DNA from: Ectobius pallidus
Lineage: Eukaryota > Arthropoda > Insecta > Blattodea > Ectobiidae
Direction of reading: 5' to 3'
Assembly: GCA_964059195.1 (NCBI GenBank)
Contig: CAXKWD010000013.1
Span: 25,706,611 to 25,770,610 of the forward strand
DNA length: 64,000 nt
Part shown: positions 35,023 through 45,811 of the stretch, in pieces
How positions within the stretch are numbered: position 1 is the first letter of the stretch
Layout: each line of letters opens with the position of its first letter
The notes under the pieces: generated by a model
The model's input: the letters and a program-made list of their open reading frames with translations, nothing else
Databases searched by the model: none
Told to the model about the DNA's origin: nothing
Translations under genes and position numbers: made by a program

Positions 35023-35273
35023 ATCTCGTGCAAGTGCAAAATGGGCTGCGCTGGGAGCTGCAGCTGCCGCAAAACTAGGCGGAAATGCTCAGTTTTGTGC
35101 ACTTTCTGCAAGGGAAAAGTTCTGCCGCAATGTGCCCACACCCCAGAATGACAGTTCTTCAAGTGAGGATGAAGACATCACCCCACCCTCGACTTCTCAT
35201 ACCATCCCATACCAGGAACCTCACACATGGTTTAAATATGCCTGTTGGTTTAAAAGTAAATACATTTTTATGA
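35023..35273 (+). pseudogene. duplicated 3' exon in the right arm (Cys-rich tail)
   Basis: The same last exon as at 33354-33562 but on the opposite strand: ISCKCKMGCAGSCSCRKT, then CSVLCTFCKGK and QCAHTPE to a stop near 35151. The acidic tail and the FKVNTFL-like end follow in another frame (to 35273). It keeps Cys residues that the left copy lost through a deletion, so it shows the fuller cluster (nine Cys). No upstream exons belong to it. Confidence 0.75.
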
Positions 35274-35953
35274 AATATTCTGCTTAAATATTTTTTTTCT
35301 GGCAAAATCCATCTCCCATAGACACATATACACACAAATAGTTTCTATACACAGTTATAAGACATTATCCGCGAACATGTTACAAAAAAATTAAGTTGTT
35401 GGTGGAGGAAACGATGTTATTCAACTTTCACCCAAAAAAGCATTTTTTTATATTTTAGGTTTTTGTCATTTATGACGAGACTATCTGAACCACAAGAACG
35501 AGCTATAGCTCATATTAAAGCTTATTAAATTTCCTACAACTTTTGTTCTTTTGACTTTTCTGTAGGACGTGTCATTTTGTCGGTATTCAGTTCAAAACAC
35601 GAAGAAAACTTATAATTTTAATTTTTTGTAAAAAAATGCTAATCTTTGAAAAGACGTATCTCGGTAACTATATAACTTACAAAAACGATTTTGATCTCAT
35701 ATTTTAGGAAATTTAATTTACTTCTAAAAAGCTAAGAAATAATATTTTCAAGAAACGCATAGTTTAGGATATATTGTCGGAAAACCGAAAAAAGTCCGGA
35801 AAAACCGGTTTATTTCGACCGCCATTCAGCGAGCACAGGTTTCTGAGGGTTGCAAATCTGGATTTGTGATCCCAGTAATGGTTCGAAACTTCCCTCCAAA
35901 AATCATTAATACTCCATTTAATGTAAGTTCCGATGTAACATTTGACTGGGCTA
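35023..35953 (-). repeat. right arm of the long inverted repeat
   Basis: Partner of 32662-33562. Its inner boundary is abrupt at GATCTCGTGCAAGTGC (35022-35037), where the left arm reads GATAAGTTGCAG on the inner side. Outside the shared part the two sides are unrelated. Confidence 0.85.
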
Positions 35954-36118
35954 AGTACATTATGTGGTTGTACATAACTTTTTCAAAAACTTTTTAAACT
36001 GAGGCTAATAGCGATATAGGTCTGTAATTTGATGGTAGATTTTTGTTGCCTTTTTTAAACAGGGGTTTAAAAATAGCATGCTTCAATCTTTCTGGAAAAG
36101 CTGAAAAAGCCTCAATAT

Positions 36119-36837
36119 GTTGGCGCCGTCTCGAGTCGCGTAGCATAAAAAAGTCCAGATCCACCTGAAAAAATGAATGTTGCACTCTGCAAGTTGCATT
36201 ACTGCCTCAGTACTTCGGTGTGAATATATTGATTGTCATCTGAGAATTGTCATGTTTATGAAATAGGGCCCTCGACTCACTGGTCGAGGTTGAATACCGG
36301 TTGGACATTTCCCTCTGCCACTAATGGAAGCCATGTTTAGATAACAAAAATTCCAAGTTTTCACTGTTTGTAGCAATAATTGGTTTCATCTACAGACTCG
36401 TTCAATAGTTATACTTTCTTCCACCCTAAAGTTTCCTCAGAGGGTAAAGACGGCAAATGCTATATAAGGTACTTCTTCATTAACAAGAGTGCCGTAAGTG
36501 TATTTTACAAGTCTGTAAATCTACAGACATGGGAATGTAACATTTATACACACATAAATACATCTGCATGGGCCAGAATCGAACTCGTGAACTCGAGGAC
36601 AGAAAGCTAGTTCCTATCCAACTTGCTTGTGTTTACTTATTTTATTGAAGGCCATAAAACCTTCTGTAACATTGAACTAGAACATTAGTTACACCCTGTA
36701 GAAGCCTGTTCACACTTGCGTGTCAAGTTTGTCTTTCTCGTTAACCATAAGTAGCCACACACGCTGAGTTCACAGTGCAGGGCAGTGTTCACAAGTGAGT
36801 GGTTCATTTCTTGCTTTTTCACAGTAAAATTGGCGTA
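36119..36837. other. intergenic with a tRNA-like B box at 36560-36625
   Basis: No gene. On the - strand near 36572-36587 lies GAGTTCGATTCTGG, a good polymerase III B box, with a weak A-box-like region to its right: a decayed SINE or tRNA pseudogene. The 76-codon frame over it is accidental. Confidence 0.4.
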
Positions 36838-37250
36838 TCTATATTAATAAAAATGAATTTCCAAAATGTAAGACGGAGCATCACTTGAGAACGGCTCGAC
36901 CGATTTGGCTAATTCTTTTTTTGTTGTGTTCGTAATTGTCAGGACAAGGTTTGTATGAAAGAAAATTTTTGGAAAACCCACGGGAAAAGTCGGAAATATG
37001 AATGAGGTCAGTGATTGAGAGCTAAATAGTCTAAGATGTAAACGTCTATTGTTTTGTTACAATATTATTGCCAATGATCAGGAAGAAACTTTTACAGATG
37101 CAAACAAAGGAATTCAAATCTTGTCTCTCATCTGTATCTCTCAAATAAGTTGGGTCTCCTATACATGACAAAAATATCCAATTGTTTGAAGTTAAACACA
37201 TCGAAACAAATAAAATGTTTAGATATTATTGACTATTCCATTCAAACGAG
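36838..37250 (+). mobile_element. Helitron 5' end, second family
   Basis: Starts TCTATATTAATAAAAATGAA directly after an A (36837) and continues with GAACGGCTCGACCGATTTGG. This is the 5' signature of a widespread insect Helitron family. The 3' end (hairpin and CTRR) is not found nearby, so the right boundary is a guess. Confidence 0.6.
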
Positions 37251-37476
37251 GTGTGTATGATATTCACGAAAGCAACAGATATTTCACAGGCTTCTAACCA
37301 GTGGTAACGTGGATAAATTCCGACAGTTCAGGGACAATTGGAGGCTCCAACGAACAGGGACACAGCACTAGAGGATACAGAATACAGCACGCGCAGATAG
37401 CGGTGAGTGAGGAGAATGAGGGTACCAGTTCTGAATGACACTTTGCTGACTACGTTTTGAAAGTATTTACTTGAAC

Positions 37477-37897
37477 AGTGGCAGCCCGTAGCTAAAATGA
37501 GTGGGGGTGCTGTTGTTTTAAAATTGTATAAAAGTAAACATAGATGTATAAAAAGTAATTTTTTTCAGAAACTTGATAAAACCCTAAAAGAACAAAATCA
37601 ATTTTATTACTTACTTCAATATAAACTATTATTAGTGTTCAACCTTGATCTATTTGCCTAAAAATGAAATCCATTCTTGTTTTAATTTCCGCGAAAAGGT
37701 CAATAAATTTCTCTCCCATTGTTAAAGTTTTCGGGAAAAATAGTATTAGGTGAATAATATCAAGTGGAAATAGGGGGTGCTGCAGTTTCACATGTTAAAA
37801 TGTCTGGTGGGCTGAACTAAATATTGTAAGAATGCAGTGTAAATTAATTTTTTTTCTGTCTCCTGAAACTTTAGCTTTTTTACTTATTCGCTTTTTC
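37477..37897. mobile_element. hAT-like left end (CAGTGGCAGCCCGTAGC), partner not found
   Basis: CAGTGGCAGCCCGTAGCTAA at 37477 is a hAT-style terminus, followed by a repeated GGGGGTGCTG word (37502 and 37774). No matching right end or 8-bp duplication is visible; the hAT at 37906 may have inserted into it. Confidence 0.35.
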
Positions 37898-37905
37898 CCT
37901 ATCAC

Positions 37906-39945
37906 CAGTGGCAAAGCGTGACCGCTGAAGTAAAGGAAGCTCCAATTTATTTTTATCTTGTATAAATTCTGAAGAAGGCATAGTGACTAGGGTGCTTTGG
38001 CATAAGCCTCCGAAACACGATAAACAATTAAGCCTAAATTAAGGCAAGTAGCCGAAAGATAATTAATGATATGAGTGTACATAAATAATGAGTGACTAAA
38101 TTAAACATGAATTTTCAACAACTCTCCTATTCGTTCTTTGTGTTCGTGCACAGTTTCCAACAGCCTGCTACTGTAATTCCATCTTTTCTTTATCTCGCTG
38201 CCATTCGCTTTGTAGATTTAGAAAAGAAAATTCCGAACCCTGAGAGTGTGACAAAAAAATATTTTGCACTGCTTTATGAAGCTCACTGCTTGCGTCAAAA
38301 CTAAATTGAGTCTATGCGCATAGCAATGCACAAATATGGCTTGGGGACACTTTTCTCTGACTTTGGTCTGGAGACCATTGTGCTCACCTGACATTACTGC
38401 CGCTCCGTCATATGTCTGCGATACTAATTGTTTATCGCAGTCATACTCCTTTAAAACATGAAACACATGATTTACTAGGGAATTTGCAGTTCTATCGTCA
38501 CTGACATCTCTGAAACCCAGAAATCTTTCCTCAATACTTCCGACTTTTGTTACATACCGCAGTATAACGGATAATTGTGCTTTTGTTGCAATATCTGCAG
38601 CTTCGTCCATAATAATTCCAACAAAATTAGCATCAGATATTTCCTTCTTTATTTCTTCTGTCATGAAATGGGCAACAGACAGAATAATGTCATTCTGTAT
38701 GTCACTGGACAGCCCAGAAAAAACAGTTGAATTTGACAGATGATGAAACAGCTCTACATCAAAATCTCAAAATTCCTTTAACAGTTCAACGTAGTTTCCT
38801 CTGTTCAAAGAACTTTCGGATTCGTCATGACCTCGAAAAGCAAGCTCTTGCTTTCCCAAAAAACACACTACCTTTATCATTTGAGAAAGTATTCTTCTGT
38901 TCTTTTTAACATCCTCATTATGTTTGTATATTGACAGCCGGAATTGTTGACTTAAACACGATTCAATACGTGTTTTCCCGAACTGTGTAAACTGTTTTAG
39001 GCACATTATATGGTTTTGTGTGACCTGATGCCTTTTTACAGATTTGTGCAAATTATTTAAGTCATCAAAACCACTATGATTCCAAGCACTTCTTTCCTGC
39101 GAAAATAACAAGAATGGCCAACAGAATAATTTTCGCAGTCTATGACATCTACATAACCACGGAACAGTGTCATACATGTTTTCGTTGAAATGAAGCATAA
39201 ATGCCTTAACCCCTTTACTCTGCATACCGATGTCATTATTAAGCAGTTTCTTCGGTTTGCCACTCTTAATAATAGACAGTTTCTCCTCATAAGGGAATGA
39301 GCTGAATCTACTTTTCAAAAGCCTTTCAATTTCACAGTCACACGTAGGCCCTTCTTGCACTGGATTGCCGTTAGAGTGACTGCAAGCATCAGGGCGTCCC
39401 AAAATCTCACGGAGCTGGCACTCGCCCCTACACTTCGTAACCCTAGAAACGAACAAGTTAGTTATGAACTACATTCATCTTCGCTGATGATTAAAACTAA
39501 CAAGATAAGCCCATTTATATATTCTAAATACTAGTTCATACAAGATAAGATAATCCTTTACTTAAAAATATACTTACAGTTCCTTTTTTGATGGTAAACT
39601 AAATAAAAACGACCTCTTTTCTCTATAAACACAATTTTCTGCGAATGACAAAATATGACAGAGCTTACCGAGAAATACCGAGTGTTTCCGATCAGCCGGC
39701 TAACGTTGGCCTGCCCACCTGCTTTTACCCCACCACTCTACTCAGTAAATAATGCGGACAGTCATTCGTCATTCATCTTCGTGCAGCGTTACCGTTAACA
39801 TCCAGTTTCTTGATTTTAAAACTTCGAATGGTTCTGTATGAACATATAGATTAATTTAAATCCAGGACGATTTAAATAATAATATTTCTCTTGGAAATTT
39901 AGGGGAAGCGGCGCTTCCAGCGCTTCATCGGGCGCTTCGCCACTG
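37906..39945 (-). mobile_element. complete hAT element with 8-bp duplication CCTATCAC
   Basis: Left end CAGTGGCAAAGCG and right end complementary to CAGTGGCGAAGCGCCCG, flanked by identical CCTATCAC at 37898-37905 and 39946-39953. Its 2040 bp contain one transposase pseudogene on the - strand. Both ends and the duplication are intact, so only the coding part limits it. Confidence 0.9.
38100..39456 (-). pseudogene. hAT transposase, ZMYM1/TTF-type
   Basis: The transposase of the surrounding hAT. From right to left: a TTF/ZMYM-type zinc-finger zone (WLCRCHRLRKLFCWPFLLFS, 39090-39170), LAFRGHDESESSLNRGNYVE (38780-38840), then one in-frame TGA at 38767. The same frame continues with NDIILSVAHF, FVGIIMDEAADIATKAQLSV (holding an Asp of the RNase-H-like core), TYDGAAVMSGEHNGLQ (Asp, conserved D-G-A motif) and FVHCYAHRLNLVL. 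A frameshift near 38270 follows, with SRLLETVHEHKERIGELLK recognisable to about 38110. The C-terminal dimerisation region is missing. An acceptor-like TTTCTAG before 39456 suggests an upstream exon. Two lesions are enough to kill it. Confidence 0.85.
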
Positions 39946-40101
39946 CCTATCACTCTAGAATTGTTCACGACTATCTGCGTCTACTGTACGTTTAGAGAAT
40001 CGATATTATCAGCACTTCCAACCTGCGAACGGATCAAGAATATCTTGTTGAATATCTTCAAGAGAACGCTCCGTTTTGTTAGCTGACAAGACTCCAGCAG
40101 C

Positions 40102-41955
40102 CCTATTCTGTAACTTCTCGATTTCGGAATCGGAATCGGCGAAGAAACCGATTTTTCAATGTTTTGGTATTCTGTAACTCCATTCCGATTCCGAGCGATC
40201 GGAATCATTCCGATAGTAATGGCGGCTGATCGGAATCCTTGCCGAGAGGTCTCACGCATTCGTTTGGGAATTATTAAGTCAAATAAATAACGAAGGAAAG
40301 CAATGCACAATGCCATTCTATTACATTTGTGTTATTAATGCATAAGCATAACTAATTAAAATATTTAAAACTTAATAAACTAACGAAAACATATTAAAAT
40401 AAAATATGTAAAAATGTAGGGTTATGTTTGCCTTACAAATCATGGCCAGAGAAATGTTAGTTGTAGTGTACTAATTTTCTTTAATTGTAATATAATTTAA
40501 TCGTTAATAACACCGTCAACCCCAATTCATTACCAGTATAATATGTTCTTGCCATAATTATGAACATTAAGTACAGAAAACAAACTATGAATAAAACAAA
40601 CAGCAGATGATATTGTATTCATTCCTAAAATGTACTGTACTGTACATGTATTTAACCCATGTCAACTAAACTCCGAAATAAAGAAAAAAATTATATAGGC
40701 CAAGGGTGCCCAAACATTTCATATGAAGGGTCATTAACTGCTGAATTGTTAATTTGAATTGTTTATGACGTGTCATATTTATACTAGCAGTAATTTACGT
40801 TTAAAAAACTAGACTAATCTCAAAGCAAACATATATCATATTTTTAATAATTTCTGTAATCATTGTTTTTGTTAAATTAAACGCAGAACTATAAACAAAT
40901 ACTGCAATAAATAGAACAGACGTAGTACGACAAAAGACTACTTTAGCAAATATTACCCAATAAAAGTTATTTAGTAAATGCTTTTAATTAGACATAATAT
41001 AGTGTACTATGTAGTCAGCTTGTGCAAAAATAGTTAAGAAAATGCATGCGTAATTACCTGGCAATGAGAAGTGTATATTTTAAGACTACAAACCACTGAT
41101 AACTGGATTCTCTCTTGTGGAGACAATATCGCTTGAAATAACACACATCACTATTTTCATGGTTTCACAGAATAATTACAGAACTATATTCATTGCACTT
41201 TCACTGTTCAACCATTATTAACTTTGCACAGACGCGCTAAAACTTGCATTAGTGACAATATTACACGGAATTGTAGCCTATAGCTTCTGTAGACTACAAA
41301 TGCCTGAGCCTACTGCCGACTGCGAATTGTCAATATGGAACAAAAAATCTGAAAGATTGGGGACATAACGGTTTATGAGGGATGAATGGCCGCTGTCCCT
41401 CATCCTTGGAGCATTTCTTGGAAGTGCAACCCCCAAGTAAGTTCACCTCCACATTCCTAACATTAGAATTAAGATCCAATGAATAGAATGTCGTCTAGCT
41501 GTTCATTGCAAAATACTAAAACCACAGCAGTACGTAGGTTTTATTATAACTTATTTGTAAGGCCCGTCAAAAAAATAAGCGGCCTATTCATATTAAGTTC
41601 TTTTAGTACGACTTTATTTTATAATTTGTGTGAGATATTATCAAGTCTCATGAATTTTAGGGTTAGTTAAACCATTTTCATTATGGCTGGAGTGCTGTTT
41701 CAGACGAAAAATCTTAACAGTTGAGATGACGTCACTTAAAACCCTTGTCTCTCATTGGGTAACGTCACCTGTACGTCACTAATGCCTCGGCTACCTTCGG
41801 GATTTCGTTTTGAGATACGTAAAACGAGTGGATGATCTCGATTGGTGTTGCAGAATACCAAACAAGCCAACATTTCGATCGACTCGGAATGGGGAGATCC
41901 CGATCGGTAACATCTCGAGTCGAGCGGCTGGCAAAACGAAAAGTTACAGAATAGG
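40102..41955. mobile_element. 1.85-kb TIR element, CCTATTCTGTAACTT ends
   Basis: Left CCTATTCTGTAACTTCTCG and right complement of CCTATTCTGTAACTTTTCG. The inverted similarity continues for over 100 bp and includes an internal second TATTCTGTAAC word and GATCGGAATC/GATCGGGATC-type repeats on both sides. No coding region. No target duplication could be fixed. Confidence 0.7.
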
Positions 41956-42286
41956 TCTGCAGGTGGCTAACTAGACCTATAGCAGATAGGGTCTTGCGTT
42001 TGTACAAAAGAACCAACAGAAGAATTTAAAGCCATCGTGCAGTTCTTGTTGGAAGCAGACTTCTGTCTGCGCATGTCTATTCCGAGGGAGGATAAGGATT
42101 TATTTCAAAACTGAGTGAGCATATCGAGGTATCGAAATATTCGGTTTTCAAGATGTTTTGGTTCTACAGACCGTACGAGAACTACAGGCTACAGGATGTT
42201 TTATACATAAGAGTTGAGTAATAGTTAAGGAATCGTTCAATGGTGAAGCCGGGGTTGGTAAGGGTATTGTCTGTGTGTTTTCAGAC

Positions 42287-45200
42287 ATGTGTGCACGGAT
42301 GCTGATATTGTTTGTATTATTGAATGAGACAGTAGCCAGAGGAAATGTGACCTTGACGAGAAGAAAGAGGCACTTGAACTTCCCAGAAGGAAGTTCTGTT
42401 GTGGTGAGTTACAACAAGTCGCTTTAAAATAGAAAATATACGATTAGTTGCAGATATAAGTAGATTTTTATTATTATTTTATTTTATTACCAACACATCG
42501 AGGTGTTTACGTTGACGAAATAAACTGGTATGTACCATTCAAAAATGTTATTATTATTCTTATTATTATTGCTTAGCTTCGCCATTACTTACTTACTTAC
42601 TCCATGGCGCTACAGCTCTTGGAGAGCCTTGGCCTCCTTGTTGAAAATCGCCCATTCTGCTCGGTCCACTGCCTTCCTTTGCCATCATCGGATTCCTCTA
42701 CATCATCCAGCCACCGCTTCTTTGGTCTTCCTCTACTTCTTCGTCCTTGTGGTTTTCCAAGGAATACCTTTTTCACAGGATTGCTGTTCTCCATACGCTG
42801 GACTTGTCCCAACCACCTCAGTTTACTCCTTTTAAACTTGGTCATATCACCTGGTTAGAATTTATGGGTTTACCAGTAGTATTCTTGTTCTGAGGGAAAT
42901 AAAAGAATAGCGTCAATCGTATTTTAAATATGTGTTCTAATACTGTGCATTTATTTTGTTTCTGTCTTGATATCTATTAATTGTATAAAGAAATGTGTTT
43001 AACAAAAATTGTTCATTTTAATTTTCTCTACAATTTAATTGTGATGGAGATAGCCTAGAAAAATTGAAAATGAACAGGAATAAATCTGCATTTTAATTAA
43101 AATATTTCGAGCTATTTTTTTACAAAATTAGAATTTTGAAAAAAGAAGTTTTCCGTAAAATCCCCTTATTATTTTAGTTATCGAAGCCAATTTATGGACT
43201 GTTTCGCGTAATTTCAAGAAAGTCTTAATTCAAAACATTAAGTAAATACAATGAACTGTAGTCGCTACAGATGTCCATTTCTAGGCATCGTCAAACATGT
43301 TTTCCCGGCGAAAAAGTAAAAGCAGTTATACAATTGCGTGGAATATTTGTGTAAGTACAACGCAATTTCTATGACTGCACATTACACAGTGCCTGTAGAT
43401 TTCATATGGATGGACACTGACAAGTCCCAACTTTCACAAACATTTAGTCGTTGCGATTCTCAAGCATCATTTGTAAAAAACCCTGTAGCTTTAGAATTAC
43501 TGATGTCCACCCGTAGCTGATGAGATCTAGGACCCTAACACGCACCAAGACGGGAATGAACAAAAGCTATAGCAACTATTGCTATAATCTGATGAAATAG
43601 GCCACAAGACCCGAGAATTACTAATGATGGCTCATTATGCTTATCTTCGGGTCAGATGTCCCAGTTGGCTAATAATGTATGTTTACGTTTCTATCTGAAT
43701 ACAGCAAGTGAAGAGTTCACACATCGGGAAGATGTATGTGGCCGTGCATTGTGCCGAGACTGGGACCGTATTGTACAGTTTAGAAACTCTTAAATAGGAC
43801 ATTGCTGTTACATATCACTTTCCTTCCGGACTTATTAGAGTTCTCTGACTTTCCTATTGGTCCCCACTCCACCCACTCTTTCTTCGGCTTTTGTATATAA
43901 CACAGACAGTTTCCCAATTAGTTCACTTGTCCCAGAAGATGACAGCAGAGCAAGCAGCCGAAAGCTGTGAAACAATCCTTCATTAACCCGGTTGGAAGCA
44001 CGAGCAGCCATTATACATATCATTTCACGATCCATGAAATGATTTTTTAAACGATTTTTACAGATAAATCTTTCAGTTGCTCATGCACTGGTTTGGGAAT
44101 ACACCAATCCTCCATTCCCTACGTGGAATGGTTTACTAGAGTGGGATCTAGGATTCGGTCTGGCTAATTCAACATGGATCCACCCGCACAGGAAACACAG
44201 AGGAATTACTCAATGGGATCCCCGTCAGGAACTGCTCCTCAATATTGAATCCTTCCTTTTTCAGTACGTATTAATTATATTTAGCTTCTGTAGAAGGATG
44301 TACTTCTTTAAAATAGTTTGTAATTGGACGTAAGAACAGTGGATCATGTGTTTCTTCCTTCTCAAAACTTCACGACGTTTCGGTCCTATCCACAGGGCCT
44401 TCCTCAGGTGACTGTACGAACCTTGCATCACGCCGAGATCAGTAGCCTACATTATCTCATTGTTGGTTCACGGAAGCGATCGTAGTGGCACGGCCAATGA
44501 GAGAATGTACTCGTGGCAAGGTTTCTACAGTCACCTGAGGATAGCGTTGCCACCTGTCCCGAATTAGGCGGGACATCCCGCATTTTAAGAACATTTTCAG
44601 CGTCCCGAATTATGCCTAAGAGGGACGCATTATATTGCGGGACGCAAAATTATTCCAAAACAAAATATGAGATGGTAAATTATTCTTAGTGGCATATTTT
44701 GTGAATTTCGACACATGATTAAGATATCGATATTGTTCCATCGCTAAAATGTATCGTGTTGGCAGCAGTGAAATCACCGTCAAAGACTCTGTGAAGGCAC
44801 TTAATGTAGAATCTGATGTTAATTTGGATGAGTTACATGAGGAATTCTGCTTTAGTTCCTGGTAGCAATGCATTTGTGGATAGATTGTCCTCTCATGAAT
44901 CTAAAATGCACAGAATCCAGAGACAAGTGCTCAGCTGACCTCATAAAGAGTGAAATAATAATTTCTACAAATGTTAGGGCCTATAGATACCTGTAATCAC
45001 TATGTAGTGAGAGTGACACAGATCAAAGAACTATTAGAACTGCCAAATCAAAAAAGAAATGCAGCTTCAAGTAGTGAATTTGCCCAGGTTTTTTAATTTT
45101 ATTATTATCATGCTAATCTTTTCTTTTGTAATGTTAATGTTACTGTTACACAGATTTTTGGCTTTGAAATGAATACATTCCATCTTTCTATTATTAATGC

Positions 45201-45569
45201 ATTGCTCCAAGTAAGAATTTAGGTATGAAGATCGGCGATCTGCATATATTCGATAAGTGTCCCTCCTTAGCCCTACAGAAAGGTGGCAACACTACCTGAG
45301 GAAGGCCCGGAGGATAGGACCGAAACGTCGTGAAGATTTGAGAAGGAAGAAACACACGTGATCCACCGAAGTCTAATTTTATTTTAATTTTGACTACATA
45401 TATATTAAACGGTGGAAATCAGGACCAAATGTGACAGGAATTCAGTGAAATGTATTTTCAGGTTTGGACTTAATGGCCATGAATGCATAACCCGGGCGCT
45501 CTGCGAGACAAAGAAACATTTGAGAAGCGGCAGGTCTCTGTTGGAAGATCTTCTGGGTGCTATTTTCAG
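42287..45569 (+). CDS. DM4/DM12-family secreted protein gene (three exons found; last exon missing)
   Basis: An insect-specific family of unknown function. Exon 1 (42287-42403; acceptor TGTTTTCAG just before the ATG, so there is an upstream non-coding exon) encodes a signal peptide (MCARMLILFVLLNETVA), a basic RRKR site and the hallmark HLNFPEGSSVV; donor GTGAGT, phase 0. Exon 2 (44064-44263; acceptor TTTTTACAG) encodes LVWEYTNPPFPTWNGLLEWD to RQELLLNIESFLF and ends with CA at donor GTACGT. Exon 3 (45462-45569; acceptor TATTTTCAG) supplies G to complete Gln and encodes FGLNGHECITRALCETKKHL and LLEDLLGAIF, the conserved Cys-containing core; donor GTGATG leaves AG. No frameshift or stop occurs in 142 codons and phases agree. 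The final exon (usually with a Y..C..CP motif) is not identified; 45631-45735 is a weak candidate. Introns carry several TEs. A paralogue starts at 63267. Confidence 0.85.
42583..42858 (-). mobile_element. LINE 3' end with (AGTA)n tail
   Basis: The - strand encodes the C-terminal tail of a LINE ORF2 (RLRWLGQVQRMENSNPVKKV, then GRRSRGRPKKRWLDDVE) and ends in CATGGAGTAAGTAAGTAAGT, the short tandem tail of this class. It is 5'-truncated near 42858. It sits in intron 1 of the DM4/DM12 gene. Confidence 0.85.
43010..43330. repeat. dispersed repeat, copy 2 (partner at 4985-5420)
   Basis: Shares CTCTACAATTT, TAGAAAAATTGAAAATGA and CTAGGCATCGTCAAACA-type text with 4985-5420 in the same order and orientation. 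It lies in intron 1 of the DM4/DM12 gene. Confidence 0.5.
44339..45366. mobile_element. foldback element with hammerhead-like arms, split by a hAT
   Basis: The arms of about 95 bp are inverted: left GTTTCTTCCTTCTCAAAACT, TTCACGACGTTTCGGTCC, GGGCCTTCCTCAGGTGACTG (44350-44430); the right arm is the complement and ends at 45366. Without the nested hAT (44541-45293) the element is only about 275 bp. Each arm contains CCTGAGGAAGGCCC...GGACCGAAAC, resembling the CUGANGA...GAAA core of hammerhead ribozymes as in Penelope-like elements. It lies in intron 2 of the DM4/DM12 gene. Confidence 0.6.
44541..45293. mobile_element. hAT-type element with 8-bp duplication ACCTGAGG
   Basis: Ends ATAGCGTTGCCACCTGTCCC and the complement of AGTGTTGCCACCTTTC, flanked by ACCTGAGG at 44533-44540 and 45294-45301. 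It is 753 bp; + strand debris such as DVNLDELHEEF (about 44815-44850) may be transposase-derived, but it is broken by stops. Confidence 0.8.
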
Positions 45570-45811
45570 GTGATGGCATTTTCATTGCAGTACAAGTTAA
45601 AGGCCATGTTACCTTGAAATCAGAAAAATACAGCAGTGGAAACCCCATAACTGATGCGGCTTCCAAAGGAGTGACGTCACAGATCCCTAGCAACTTCTGT
45701 CAGTCTGTTGGAAATGCTCAAACACCACAAATGTAGATTTAGGAGAAAGTGTTCATAACCTACCATCAAAGTAGACCTACATCGCACTTAATCTCATTTT
45801 CATTTTTTTTT

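Larger units (their letters stand above)
32662..35953. mobile_element. 3.3-kb Academ-like DNA transposon with about 0.9-kb TIRs and 3-bp duplication
   Basis: Ends TAGCCCAGTCAAATGTTAC and its complement are flanked by AGT at 32659-32661 and 35954-35956. Deleting the element plus one AGT gives a LINE sequence of the same length as copy 3 at this point (HIMYYLNLNN against RIIHHLNLNN), so both ends and the duplication are secure. The arms, about 32662-33562 and 35023-35953, are long imperfect inverted repeats. The encoded XPG-like/Cys-rich protein, long TIRs and 3-bp duplication together suggest the Academ superfamily (from memory, the XPG-bearing AcademX branch). The element is defective. Confidence 0.75.
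31309..36118 (-). mobile_element. LINE copy 2, split by a 3.3-kb DNA transposon
   Basis: Same family as copies 1 and 3. The 3' end at the left shows the GATGTA/TACATC repeat tail (31309-31332) and a 3' UTR almost identical to 525-599 plus 1869-1920. The RT region runs to 32658, is interrupted at 32662-35953, and resumes to about 36118 with RT motif 0-1 text (KPLFKKGNKNLPSNYRPISL). It is 5'-truncated near 36118. Removing the insertion restores the LINE reading without gain or loss of bases. Confidence 0.85.

Noticed and set aside
45587..45735. fourth exon of the DM4/DM12 gene
   Set aside because: The acceptor TTCATTGCAG at 45581-45590 leads to a stop after three codons in the required phase; a later acceptor (AATACAG near 45630) keeps a frame but lacks the usual C-terminal Cys-Pro motif.
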